DNA of 64,000 nucleotides. Origin: Dehalococcoidia bacterium (GTDB lineage: Bacteria; Chloroflexota; Dehalococcoidia; Bin125). The notes below the pieces were generated by a model. It ran no database searches. It saw only the letters and a program-made list of their open reading frames with translations, and was not told the DNA's origin. The DNA lies in NCBI GenBank assembly GCA_022825265.1, contig JAJDXE010000010.1, positions 496,001 through 560,000 on the forward strand, given 5' to 3'. Each line of letters starts with the position of its first letter. Positions within the stretch are counted from its first letter, which is position 1. Below are positions 1 through 7,112 of this stretch, piece after piece. A program made the position numbers and the translations under genes.

Positions 1-396
1 GGCGACACGTACATCGGCGATCTGATGCGGCAGTGCGGGGCGATCAATGTCTGCGAGGACGCGAGCCGTGGGCGCTATCCGCGACTGTCCTTGACCGAGC
101 TGATCGCGCTCGATCCGGAGGTCATCCTGTTGCCCTCGGAGCCATACCGGTTCCGCGAGCGCCACGCCGAGGAGCTGCTGGCGCAGCACGGGATGAGCGC
201 CGGTCGCGATGGTCATGTTTATCTCTGCGATGGACAGAACCTGACCTGGTGGGGCATCCGTACGGCTGCGGCCATCCACGAGGTGGCTGGCCTGCTCGAT
301 CACGCGCGTGCGGGTTGGCAGGCGGAGGCGGCGATGGTTCCGGAGTTGCCGCCCGGGTTGAATCTGAATGTGACGCAGCAGGACGTGGTCGAGTAG
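1..396 (+). CDS. ABC transporter periplasmic metal/cobalamin-binding protein, C-terminal part
   Basis: Only the C-terminal 131 codons lie in the window; the reading frame is open from base 1. The first visible residues (GDTYIGDLMRQCGA) match the segment that follows the long backbone helix in BtuF/FhuD-type helical-backbone binding proteins. A later PEVILLPSEPYRF stretch is the usual second-lobe strand with the P-x-P/S-EP turn. Such proteins capture cobalamin, ferric siderophores or haem outside the membrane and deliver them to an ABC permease. No permease or ATPase follows, so partners would lie upstream or elsewhere. The substrate cannot be named from this fragment. Confidence 0.75.
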   Translation, partial: GDTYIGDLMRQCGAINVCEDASRGRYPRLSLTELIALDPEVILLPSEPYRFRERHAEELLAQHGMSAGRDGHVYLCDGQNLTWWGIRTAAAIHEVAGLLDHARAGWQAEAAMVPELPPGLNLNVTQQDVVE

Positions 397-407
397 CAGG
401 CTGCAAC

Positions 408-1238
408 CTAGAGCGGACGGCCGCTGTCGAGCATCAGCGCCCTTGCCGCGATCTGCGCCGCTAAGACGGCGGCGGTCGTGAGGTAGAGGAGACCCGTCGC
501 GGCCATCATCGAGCGCATCCGGGCGGTCGTCCAGGCCATCCAGCCAAACAAGAGCGTAAGACCGAATCCGATCACGATTCGCAGCCAAAAGGTTGGGTCG
601 CTGCTGAGGGAACGATCCCGACCACCGACCGGCTCATCGACCGAGACGGCCAACGACACCGCGAAGAGGATGCCCTGGATCACCACGACGATCAGAAACG
701 CTGTGGTGATTTCAACCAGTGGCCTGGCGGGGAGTCTGGGCGTGACCAGGTACCAGTGTCCGAGCGCGAGGCCGACGGCGGAGAGTCCCAGAGCCAGCGC
801 CCCGAAGGCGAGGCTGAGGGCGGTCAGCAACTCGGGCGATCCGGCCAGCGTGGCGGCCATCAGGCCGAGCGCGGCCAGTGAGAGCCCGCTCAGCGCCCAG
901 CCGATGCGTCGAGCCCACAGGTCGCGATCGGTGTAGAGGGCGAAGTTGTGCAAGATCGAGAGCGCGGTCAAGGCCGCCAGCACCCAGACCAGCGCCTCGC
1001 GCGGTCCGCTGCGGACGGCGAAGCCCTCGACGATGTCGCCCTTGAGTGTGAACGCCGTCCAGAAGGCCAGTCCCAGCACGATTGGCACCATGATCGTCGT
1101 AGCGCGGACGAATCCGGGCGTCGCCTGGCCTCGGAGGTGGACGGCGTGCATCACGAGCGCGCCGCCGACGCCCAGCTCCAGCAGCAGGAGCAGCAGCGTG
1201 TATGGCAGAGCTCCCGACGCAACCAGGGAATCTGTCAC
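408..1238 (-). CDS. polytopic membrane protein of unknown function
   Basis: 276 residues starting at GTG, with about seven or eight hydrophobic segments, for example residues 12-30, 48-66, 82-100, 112-132, 138-160, 178-200, 220-240 and 248-268. Scattered histidines lie near the first membrane segment (MHAVHLRG), but I see no family motif. It starts 6 nt after the stop of the 70-residue gene at 1245-1457, so the two are probably co-transcribed and may be partners. It converges on the binding-protein gene. I do not recognise the family. A heme- or quinone-related membrane anchor is possible but unsupported. Confidence 0.6.
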   Translation of the reverse strand: MTDSLVASGALPYTLLLLLLELGVGGALVMHAVHLRGQATPGFVRATTIMVPIVLGLAFWTAFTLKGDIVEGFAVRSGPREALVWVLAALTALSILHNFALYTDRDLWARRIGWALSGLSLAALGLMAATLAGSPELLTALSLAFGALALGLSAVGLALGHWYLVTPRLPARPLVEITTAFLIVVVIQGILFAVSLAVSVDEPVGGRDRSLSSDPTFWLRIVIGFGLTLLFGWMAWTTARMRSMMAATGLLYLTTAAVLAAQIAARALMLDSGRPL

Positions 1239-1244
1239 CGTCGT

Positions 1245-1457
1245 CTACGAGCCCAGCTTCAGCAGCAAGACTTCGCGCCTCAGCCCTTCGTCGCCGATTT
1301 CCACCTGCACGCTGAGCACTCGGTAGCGATCGTCGCGCCCGCCGCGACGGAAGCGCAGCACGTCGCCCTGGCTCCACGGGTAGTCCGTCTCCATCGTGTC
1401 GAGCAGCGCCTCGCGCCGCTCGGTGAACGTGTCCGACTCCCAGAACTCCGTCAGCAT
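1245..1457 (-). CDS. small protein of unknown function
   Basis: 70 residues beginning MLTEFWESDTF. The ATG at 1457 was chosen over an upstream in-frame start because a clear GGAGGG ribosome-binding site sits 6 nt before it. The sequence is charged, with an N-terminal helix and a probable beta-rich C-terminal half (DVLRFRRGGRDDRYRVLSV). It lies 6 nt upstream of the membrane-protein gene that ends at 408. No motif is recognised. A TACGAT -10-like box lies further upstream on the same strand. Confidence 0.55.
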   Translation of the reverse strand: MLTEFWESDTFTERREALLDTMETDYPWSQGDVLRFRRGGRDDRYRVLSVQVEIGDEGLRREVLLLKLGS

Positions 1458-1552
1458 CGCAACCCTCCAGCGACAGACGTACCGAATTATCGTAGCCCAC
1501 GAGTCTGCCTGCTCTGTCTGCTCCGCCCGCCTCATGTGTCAGAATGTCGGGC

Positions 1553-1996
1553 ATGAGCGATGCCGAGACCTCCCGACGCTGGTTGATGAAGGCCCTGCGC
1601 GAGGCATCGGGCGAGATGCACGAGCTGATGATGCGCGCGCTGCGCAAGTCGATGCCCGAAGCCGAGGCGCTGATCGAGCGCGCCTGGCGACACGAAACGA
1701 TCGCCGCCTGGCAGCTCGGACACTTGCTGTTCCAGGACATCGATGATCTGCCGCTGCACGACTATGAGTGGCTCGAACAGCCCAACACTCCCGACTGCTA
1801 CGAGCAGCTCCGCGAGTGGTACCACACGCGCGAGCAGATCTCAGGCGTGCTCTACATGATCTCTAGCTACGAGTGGGAGCAGACCGCCAATCACCGATTC
1901 CAGGGTGAGTTGGACGTGGAGTCGATTGCGCGCTCGATGCACCAGATCGATCTGGAGATCCTGAATACCCTGCGAGCCGAACTGCAGCCGACCTAG
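1553..1996 (+). CDS. DinB-like four-helix-bundle protein
   Basis: About 147 residues, all helical. The segment ETIAAWQLGHLLFQDIDD resembles the helix that supplies a metal-binding histidine in the DinB/YfiT fold, and a further histidine lies in MHQIDLEIL near the C-terminus. DinB-fold proteins often bind a divalent metal through three histidines and act in stress response or as thiol-dependent transferases; the substrate here is unknown. Start 1553 is preferred because CAGAAT lies 7 nt upstream, matching the leaderless pattern of neighbours; ATG 1544 is the alternative. Three more convincing DinB genes lie at 62-64 kb. Confidence 0.55.
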   Translation: MSDAETSRRWLMKALREASGEMHELMMRALRKSMPEAEALIERAWRHETIAAWQLGHLLFQDIDDLPLHDYEWLEQPNTPDCYEQLREWYHTREQISGVLYMISSYEWEQTANHRFQGELDVESIARSMHQIDLEILNTLRAELQPT

Positions 1997-2005
1997 CGAG
2001 TCCGA

Positions 2006-2863
2006 TCAGTCCGCCGGCCAACCGAGTGCCGACGCGACCTCCGACGCAGCCCGCGAGAAGTTCATCGTGTAGATATGCAGGCCGGGCGCACCAAGCTCCA
2101 GCAGTTCTCTGCCCAGATTGACCGCGACCTCGACGCCGATTTCCCGCCGCTCGGCAGAGGTTGACGCTTGCGCAAGCCGTTCCCGGATCTCAATTGGGAA
2201 CTCCGTCGCGTTCAGAGCGGACATGCGCTCAATCCCGGCGACGTTGGTCGGCGGCATGATCCCGGGGATGACTGGAGTCTTGACCCCTCGGGCGTCGAGC
2301 TGATTGACGAACTGCTCGTAACAGTGGGCGCGGTAGCCGAACTGGGTCAGCGCGAAGTCTGCCTGGGCGAGCTTGGCCGCCTGGTGCTTGAGGTCTGCCT
2401 CGACCGAGGCGGCCATGGGATGACCCTCAGGGTGGGCGGCGACGGCGATGTCCCAGTCGGCTCGCTCGCGGATGAACTGTGTGAGTTCGGCGGCGGTCTC
2501 GAAGGCCTGGGTCGGCGATTCGGCGTCCTGAGGCAGATCTCCGCGCAGCGCGAGGATGTTCTCGATCCCGTCCGACTCGTAGTCGCTGATGATCTCGGCG
2601 ATTTCGTCCTGCGTGTGAGCGACGCAGGTCAGATGCGGCATCGCCTCGACCCGGAATTCGTCGCGGATCGTCCGTACCCAGTCTCGGGTCGGACCGCGCG
2701 TGGTGCCGCCGGCCCCGTAGGTGACTGACATGAAGTGCGGTTGATGCCTGGAAAGTCGGGCGAGCGTCTGGCTCAGGCGCTCGGCACCGGCCTCGTCGCG
2801 GGGAGCGGAGAATTCAAAGGACAGCGTTGGACCCGCATCAAGCAGTTGCGTGATGCGGGCCAT
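2006..2863 (-). CDS. metF: methylenetetrahydrofolate reductase
   Basis: 285 residues, normal for bacterial MetF, a TIM-barrel flavoprotein that reduces 5,10-methylene-THF to 5-methyl-THF for methionine synthesis. The N-terminus LSFEFSAPRDEAG contains the conserved catalytic glutamate strand (FEF-x-PP/R). SVTYGAGGTTR is the second signature. HLTCVAH, NILALRGD and AAHPEGHP follow in canonical order, the last two forming the FAD and substrate site. QFGYRAHCYEQFV and PVIPGIMP complete the barrel. The gene converges on the DinB-like gene and lies 23 nt downstream of erpA on the same strand, possibly co-transcribed. Confidence 0.93.
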   Translation of the reverse strand: MARITQLLDAGPTLSFEFSAPRDEAGAERLSQTLARLSRHQPHFMSVTYGAGGTTRGPTRDWVRTIRDEFRVEAMPHLTCVAHTQDEIAEIISDYESDGIENILALRGDLPQDAESPTQAFETAAELTQFIRERADWDIAVAAHPEGHPMAASVEADLKHQAAKLAQADFALTQFGYRAHCYEQFVNQLDARGVKTPVIPGIMPPTNVAGIERMSALNATEFPIEIRERLAQASTSAERREIGVEVAVNLGRELLELGAPGLHIYTMNFSRAASEVASALGWPAD

Positions 2864-2886
2864 GATTGCTCAGAAGGCGCCGAGCG

Positions 2887-3270
2887 CTAGATGCAGGAGC
2901 GGGCCTGCGAGGCGCCCTCGCCACCCGCAGTGTCGAAGCTGGAACCGCACGCGCACGAGTGCGATGCGTTCGGGTTCGAGATCGAGAAACCCTGCTTCAT
3001 CACGTCGTCGATGTAGTCGACGCGCGAGCCGGCGATCAGCGGCGCGGACTCTTCGTCGACGAGGAAGCGGACGCCGTTCTTCTCGACGACCTGGTCGCCG
3101 GTCTCGGAGTCCATCGCCAGAGCCATGCCGTACTGGTAGCCAGAGCAGCCGCCGCCGACCACGAAGACGCGTAGCGCGCCCTCGGCGAAGCCCTTGTCCT
3201 CAAGCAGGGACTTGGCCTTCTCCGCCGCCAGGTCGGAAACGTCCAGCATTTCAGTCATCTGAAAGACCAT
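2887..3270 (-). CDS. erpA: A-type iron-sulfur cluster carrier (HesB/IscA/ErpA family)
   Basis: 127 residues. The three ligand cysteines of A-type carriers are present: Cys42 in GGGCSGYQYGM, and Cys106 and Cys108 in SCACGSSF. The family inserts Fe-S clusters into apoproteins, relevant here because nuoB, nuoI and nuoG lie nearby. A tail of about 14 residues after CGSSF, ending RSCI, is longer than usual and carries an extra cysteine. The start is supported by AGAGGA 7 nt upstream, and TATGCT further upstream is a plausible -10. It is divergent from the toxin-antitoxin pair at 3367. Assignment to ErpA rather than IscA/SufA is tentative. Confidence 0.88.
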   Translation of the reverse strand: MVFQMTEMLDVSDLAAEKAKSLLEDKGFAEGALRVFVVGGGCSGYQYGMALAMDSETGDQVVEKNGVRFLVDEESAPLIAGSRVDYIDDVMKQGFSISNPNASHSCACGSSFDTAGGEGASQARSCI

Positions 3271-3366
3271 GAAGCCGTCCTCTCAACAGGATGAGTTCGT
3301 GTCTGAGCATAGCGCATCGCCGGGCTGCCAACGCGATATCCTGTTCTCACAGAGTAGGTCTGAACG

Positions 3367-3591
3367 ATGACTCATGAAGCAGAATCGACCGTGGAAAGCA
3401 CCGTAGAAGTGCCGTCGCTGGACCTCGCCGCCGATGACGAAGCTGGAACCAACTCCTTGGATGACCTCTCGCTCGAAGACCTCGTCAGAGCTTGCTTCGC
3501 CGACTTGCCGCAAAACGCCTGGGACACCCTGCCCTCTGACCTGAGCGATCAGCACGACCACTACATCTACGGAACGCCGAAGATTTCGTGA
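3367..3591 (+). CDS. probable antitoxin of a PIN-type toxin-antitoxin module
   Basis: 74 residues, strongly acidic in the first two thirds (LDLAADDEAGTNSLDDLSLEDL), ending in HYIYGTPK. It overlaps the PIN-domain gene by 4 nt (GTGA), the usual arrangement of an antitoxin before its toxin. No DNA-binding fold is obvious, so it may neutralise by direct contact only. TAGGTC lies 6 nt before the ATG and TATCCT 24 nt before it; either could be the -10. The role is inferred from position and acidity. Confidence 0.6.
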   Translation: MTHEAESTVESTVEVPSLDLAADDEAGTNSLDDLSLEDLVRACFADLPQNAWDTLPSDLSDQHDHYIYGTPKIS

Positions 3592-4013
3592 ACGAGGTCT
3601 TCGTCGATACGAACTATCTCATCGCTCTCACGGTCCCCGGCGACGCCTGGTCCGAACAGGCACGACAGGCCCGGGCGAACATTCCAGACGCGCGCCTGGT
3701 CACGACCGACGAAGTCCTGATCGAGTTTCTCGCCGCTGTCTCGAGCGCCGGAGGAGCCGTGCGCGAACGGGCCGTGACATTCGTGCGGCGCGTATTGACC
3801 AATCGGAATGTGACCGTGGTGGCCCAATCGCGATCCTCCTTCTTACGTGGGCTCGACCTGTACGAGTCCCGCTCCGACAAGTCGTACAGCCTCACCGACT
3901 GCATCGCGATGACCACGATGCAGGAACGCGGCATTCAAGACATCCTGAGCGCCGACCGTGATTTCGAGCGTGAAGGCTTCACCGCCCTAATGCGCGATGC
4001 TGAGGATCGCTAG
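3588..4013 (+). CDS. PIN-domain ribonuclease, VapC-like toxin
   Basis: 141 residues starting at GTG within the stop of the preceding gene. The N-terminal VFVDTNYLIAL holds the first PIN aspartate (Asp7). The TDEVLIEF helix gives the conserved glutamate (about residues 42-46), SLTDC gives Asp104, and LSADRDFEREGF gives Asp123/Asp125. These acidic residues bind Mg2+ in PIN nucleases, which usually cleave tRNA or other RNA. All four positions are intact, so the protein should be active. Together with the acidic upstream protein it forms a two-gene module. Confidence 0.85.
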   Translation: MNEVFVDTNYLIALTVPGDAWSEQARQARANIPDARLVTTDEVLIEFLAAVSSAGGAVRERAVTFVRRVLTNRNVTVVAQSRSSFLRGLDLYESRSDKSYSLTDCIAMTTMQERGIQDILSADRDFEREGFTALMRDAEDR

Positions 4014-4315
4014 GGGGGAAGAGCGGCTGACCGCAGGTGAGGACACCGATGGCGGACTTGAATGTGGCCTGGATGCGCCTCGATCCTTCCGTTCGGTTGG
4101 ATAGAGGGTGTCAATGACATACTCACCCATGCTCGTCTGTGCGTTGGAGTTGACCGAGGTGGTCAAAGCGAACAGGGTGTTTCCGCATTGGATTCGATGC
4201 CCCGCGCCCCGACGCGGGGCCCAGAGCAACGACCATCGCTCGCCGGGCGCTGTCACTCTCATCAAGGCGTCTGATAGCGGATCCGCCGCACCACAGCTCA
4301 GGCGGTTGCCCTGGT
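4014..4315. other. intergenic stretch without a supported gene, with a strong hairpin
   Basis: About 300 nt between the convergent PIN toxin and higA. The only clear structure is an 8-bp GC-rich inverted repeat at 4199-4220 (GCCCCGCG, 6-nt loop, CGCGGGGC). It has no U-tract but could act as a bidirectional transcription barrier. Short open frames on both strands lack start signals and family resemblance. Confidence 0.5.
4199..4220. terminator. possible U-less bidirectional terminator hairpin
   Basis: Perfect 8-bp stem GCCCCGCG/CGCGGGGC with a 6-nt loop between two convergent toxin-antitoxin operons. No T-run follows on either strand. Confidence 0.35.
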
Positions 4316-4606
4316 TCAGCCTGACGCGTCGACGAGCGGTGCGATGTCGCCCAGATCGATCGTCGCACGGGCAGTGTCGAGGTCATACATTCGTTGGAGG
4401 TTGAGCCAGAACTCCGGCGTGGTTCCCAGGGCTGTTGCGATTCGCAACGCGCTGTCGGCGGTGATTGAACGCCGACCGTGAACGATGTCGCTGATGCGTA
4501 CCTGCGGGACTCCGATGGTCTTCGCGAGCCGGTACTGGGTGACACCCAGCTCTTCGAGCAATTCGGCGAGGTGCTCTCCGGGATGGATAGGGTCTGCGCT
4601 GGTCAT
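4316..4606 (-). CDS. higA: HigA-type antitoxin, XRE-family regulator
   Basis: 96 residues from ATG 4606. DPIHPGEHLAELLEELG is the characteristic HigA opening. A helix-turn-helix follows at about residues 20-60 (TQYRLAKTIGVPQVRISDIV, then HGRRSITADSALRIATALG), and FWLNLQRMYDLDTA completes the family signature. HigA binds and neutralises HigB and represses the operon. It begins 10 nt after the stop of the toxin gene, giving the toxin-first order typical of higBA. Confidence 0.9.
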   Translation of the reverse strand: MTSADPIHPGEHLAELLEELGVTQYRLAKTIGVPQVRISDIVHGRRSITADSALRIATALGTTPEFWLNLQRMYDLDTARATIDLGDIAPLVDASG

Positions 4607-4616
4607 GGTCTGGTCC

Positions 4617-4895
4617 TCAGTGGTAGTCGACAACTTCGATCTCCATCGCGCCATGCTCTGTCCAGAGGAAACAGACCCGCCACTGGTCGTTGATGCGAAT
4701 GCTGTACTCGCCGGTCCGGTCGCCGCTGAGCGCCTCGAGACGATGGGAAGGAGGCAGGCGGAGATCACTCAGAGCAGCGGCGGCGATGACACGCTGAAGT
4801 CGCATCCGCGCACGCCGCTGGATGTTAGGCGGCAGTCGCCGTACGTACCTCCCTTGATAGATCTGCTCCGTGTCGCGGTTGCGGAATCGCTTCAC
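4617..4895 (-). CDS. higB: HigB-type toxin, RelE superfamily mRNA interferase
   Basis: 92 residues from GTG 4895. The family pattern is complete: an N-terminal RFRNRDTEQIYQG, a central LRLPPSHRLEALSGDRTGEYSIRI... core, and the final WRVCFLW...EVVDYH. The C-terminal histidine and the arginine of the QWRVCF strand are catalytic-region residues in HigB, which cleaves mRNA on the ribosome. TATGAT lies 8 nt before the start, with a palindrome just upstream. Confidence 0.9.
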   Translation of the reverse strand: MKRFRNRDTEQIYQGRYVRRLPPNIQRRARMRLQRVIAAAALSDLRLPPSHRLEALSGDRTGEYSIRINDQWRVCFLWTEHGAMEIEVVDYH

Positions 4896-4903
4896 AGGGG
4901 TCG

Positions 4904-4929
4904 ATCATAACGCACTCCGTTAGTAACGG
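4904..4929 (-). promoter_or_regulatory. higBA promoter with probable HigA operator
   Basis: On the minus strand TATGAT (4904-4909) lies 8 nt before the higB GTG. Immediately upstream is the perfect inverted repeat CCGTTA-g-TAACGG (4917-4929). It overlaps the expected spacer/-35 zone, as expected for an autorepressor site. Confidence 0.6.
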
Positions 4930-5019
4930 GAAGAGTGTCGATCACGTCCTCTCGCGTTCGCCTGCTCCTGGATCGACTACCATTAGGACATATGGCCGGC
5001 TCAAAGCGCGGGGTCGCGA

Positions 5020-5140
5020 TTCCAACCTGGACGCCCCTGGAATCAGCCGGAACAACTCAGACGCAATCGGACGAATTGGGGACAATCCTGGACGAATCTA
5101 GCCAAATCTAGACAAACCTGAACACCTGAAGACACGATCT
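5020..5140 (+). repeat. phased decamer repeat array, copy 1
   Basis: Degenerate 10-bp units, mostly GAC-NNNN-CTG or GACNAATCTG, follow one another from 5020 with a single 1-nt slip at 5080. Examples are gacgcccctg, gacgcaatcg, gacaatcctg, gacgaatcta, gccaaatcta and gacaaacctg. The 3' end (gacaaacctg then aacacctgaa) is almost identical to the end of the second array at 9783-9882. The short A/T runs recur every 10 bp, in phase with the helix, so the DNA may be bent or may present a row of protein sites on one face. Confidence 0.75.
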
Positions 5141-5240
5141 CCAGCGCAGGACACGACATCGCAGGCCACCCGCCAAAATTTTCGTCCTGAACAGGCCCGT
5201 CAGCATCCGGACGGCGTGAGCGTGTCGCAGGACGCAGCGC

Positions 5241-5246
5241 TACTCT
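5241..5246 (+). promoter_or_regulatory. -10 box of a probable leaderless promoter
   Basis: TACTCT ends 6 nt before the ATG of the cysteine desulfurase gene, so transcription would begin at or next to the start codon. No Shine-Dalgarno sequence precedes the gene. Confidence 0.5.
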
Positions 5247-5252
5247 GAGGGC

Positions 5253-6416
5253 ATGGAACGGGCCTATTTCGACCACGCCGCGACGACGCCTCTCGACCCT
5301 CGGGTGTTGGAGGCGATGGTCCCGGCCTTGCAGCATGGCTGGGGCAATCCCTCGGGCATCTACCGCGAGGCGCAGTATGCGGCGGGGCTGCTGGACCGCG
5401 CGCGCGACGATATCGCCGGCGTGCTGGAGTGTTCGCCTTCGGAGGTGGTGCTGACCTCGGGCGGAACGGAGTCGGACAACCTGGCGATTCGCGGGGCGGC
5501 GCTGGCTCGGCAGCAGGCCGGGCGGCACCTGATCACCCAGGCGACCGAGCACCACGCGGTCCTGCACACGATGGAGCAGCTCGAGCACGAGGGCTTCGAG
5601 CTGACCGTGCTGGGCGTCGACGGCGAGGGGTTCGTCGATCCGGACGAAGTGGCGTCGTCGATGCGAGACGACACGACGGTGGTCAGCATCATGCTGGCCA
5701 ACAACGAGATCGGCGCGCTGCAACCGCTGGCCGAGATCTCGCGGGCGGTGAAGGAGCGTAATCGGCGGACGATCGTGCATACAGACGCAGTCCAGGCGGC
5801 AGGCGCAGTCGATATCCGTCCCGACGTGCTGGGCGTCGACCTGATGTCGCTCACGGCGCACAAAATCTACGGCCCAAAGGGCGCAGGAGCGCTCTACGTG
5901 AAGCGTCGGACGCCGCTGCAGCCGTTGCAGCTCGGCGGCGGTCAGGAAGAGGAACGCCGGGCGGGCACGGAATCGGTGGCGCAGGCGGTCGGCCTGGCGA
6001 AAGCGCTCTCCCTGGCGGAAGAAGAACGGGCTGCACGAACCGGTCACGCGTCGGAGCTGCGCAATCGCCTGTGGCGAGAGCTAAACGAGCGCGTGCATCC
6101 GCTGCGCCTGAACGGTCCCTCCGACTGGTCGCGCCGGTTGGCGAACAACCTGAATGTGAGTTTCCCCGGCGTTGAGGGCGAGAGCATCCTCTTGCAGCTC
6201 GATCTGGACGGGTTCGCAGCGTCGTCAGGCAGCGCCTGCAGCACGGGCAGCACCGAGCCGAGCCACGTGTTATCGGCGATCGGATTGGATTCCGATACGG
6301 CGCACAGCACGCTGCGACTGAGCCTGGGCCAGTCGAACAACGAAGAGCAGATCGACCGCATCGCGCGGACGATCGAGGAGATCACGGCGCGTCTGCGCGC
6401 GTTGTCGCCGGTCTAG
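5253..6416 (+). CDS. cysteine desulfurase (NifS/IscS family)
   Basis: 387 residues, the normal length for the PLP-dependent desulfurases that turn cysteine into alanine and a protein persulfide for Fe-S clusters or thiolation. YFDHAATTPLDPRV opens the protein. SGGTESDN and TEHHAV line the cofactor pocket, and Lys204 in SLTAHKIYGPKG is the PLP lysine. Cys329 in SSGSACSTG is the persulfide cysteine, inside the longer loop typical of group I (IscS/NifS). No IscU is adjacent; erpA at 2.9 kb and nuo genes at 10-15 kb are possible clients. The next gene is a Uma2-type nuclease 24 nt downstream, which may be co-transcribed. Confidence 0.93.
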   Translation: MERAYFDHAATTPLDPRVLEAMVPALQHGWGNPSGIYREAQYAAGLLDRARDDIAGVLECSPSEVVLTSGGTESDNLAIRGAALARQQAGRHLITQATEHHAVLHTMEQLEHEGFELTVLGVDGEGFVDPDEVASSMRDDTTVVSIMLANNEIGALQPLAEISRAVKERNRRTIVHTDAVQAAGAVDIRPDVLGVDLMSLTAHKIYGPKGAGALYVKRRTPLQPLQLGGGQEEERRAGTESVAQAVGLAKALSLAEEERAARTGHASELRNRLWRELNERVHPLRLNGPSDWSRRLANNLNVSFPGVEGESILLQLDLDGFAASSGSACSTGSTEPSHVLSAIGLDSDTAHSTLRLSLGQSNNEEQIDRIARTIEEITARLRALSPV

Positions 6417-6440
6417 GGTTGGCGGGACTGGAGGAGAACG

Positions 6441-7112
6441 ATGGTCACGGCTGAACGTCCCGAGGTAGCGGAATCCACGCCGGTCCAGGAGATCTGGGAG
6501 GCGGCGCCTCACCTGTTCCCGCTCCGACTCCAGTTGCCCGTCGGGTGGGAACTGACGGATGAGCGGTTGTTGGAGTTGGGCTCGCTGAATGAGGAATGGC
6601 ACATCGAGGCAGATTGCGATGGAGGGCTGTGGATCGTGGCGCCACCAGGACCCGAAAGCAGCGAGCGGGAATCGTTCATTGTCGCGCAGTTGGTGGATTG
6701 GCGATTGGCGACCGGCCGCGGACGCACTATCGGTTCGGGAATGGTGGGGTTGCCCAACGGATGGCGGCGCGCGCCCGACGCCGCCTGGTTCAGCGACGGG
6801 CGCCTGGCCGAGATAGCCGATGACGACCGCCTGATCTGGCGAATCTGCCCCGATTTCGTGGTCGAGGTGCGCTCGGCGAGTGACAAGCTCGAAGATCAGC
6901 AGGAGAAGATGGAGATGTGGATCGCGCAGGGCGCGAGGCTGGGCTGGCTGGTCGATCCGTTCGACGCGTCCGTCTGGGTCTATCGACCTGAACAAGAGGC
7001 GGAACGGGTGGAACGGCCGGAGTCGTTGACGGCGACCGAGATCGCCGAAGACCTGACGATCGACTTCACCCGGATCTGGCCGCAGCCGGATCCAGAGCCA
7101 GAGTCCAGTTGA
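6441..7112 (+). CDS. Uma2/DUF820-type PD-(D/E)XK protein, copy A
   Basis: 223 residues. The opening LQLPVGWELTDERLLEL matches the Uma2 N-terminal helix pair. RRAPDAAW gives the first acidic site, PDFVVEVRSASD the second (Asp, Glu), and KMEMWIAQGARLGWLVDP the following helix, together forming a PD-(D/E)XK nuclease core. The biochemical role of the family is unsettled, though many members accompany mobile DNA. A homologue in the same style lies at 9065. Its last 47 nt overlap the convergent AlkZ-like gene. Confidence 0.82.
   Translation: MVTAERPEVAESTPVQEIWEAAPHLFPLRLQLPVGWELTDERLLELGSLNEEWHIEADCDGGLWIVAPPGPESSERESFIVAQLVDWRLATGRGRTIGSGMVGLPNGWRRAPDAAWFSDGRLAEIADDDRLIWRICPDFVVEVRSASDKLEDQQEKMEMWIAQGARLGWLVDPFDASVWVYRPEQEAERVERPESLTATEIAEDLTIDFTRIWPQPDPEPESS

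Larger units (their letters stand above)
4896..5252. other. intergenic region upstream of the cysteine desulfurase
   Basis: 357 nt between divergent higB and the cysteine desulfurase gene. It holds the higBA promoter, a phased decamer array (5020-5140), a TACCAT box at 4978-4983 and the desulfurase promoter at 5241. A 39-codon open frame at 4992-5111 begins 8 nt after TACCAT and runs into the array; its coding status is undecided. Confidence 0.5.

Noticed and set aside
3987..4265. 92-codon minus-strand frame between the two toxin-antitoxin modules
   Set aside because: No start signal, crosses the hairpin, no recognisable motif and biased composition.
4992..5111. 39-codon open frame 8 nt after TACCAT, running into decamer array 1
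   Set aside because: The array is read in another register by the short frame at 9750-9848, and neither peptide resembles a known family. Array conservation at the DNA level fits a non-coding element better. A leaderless peptide is not fully excluded.
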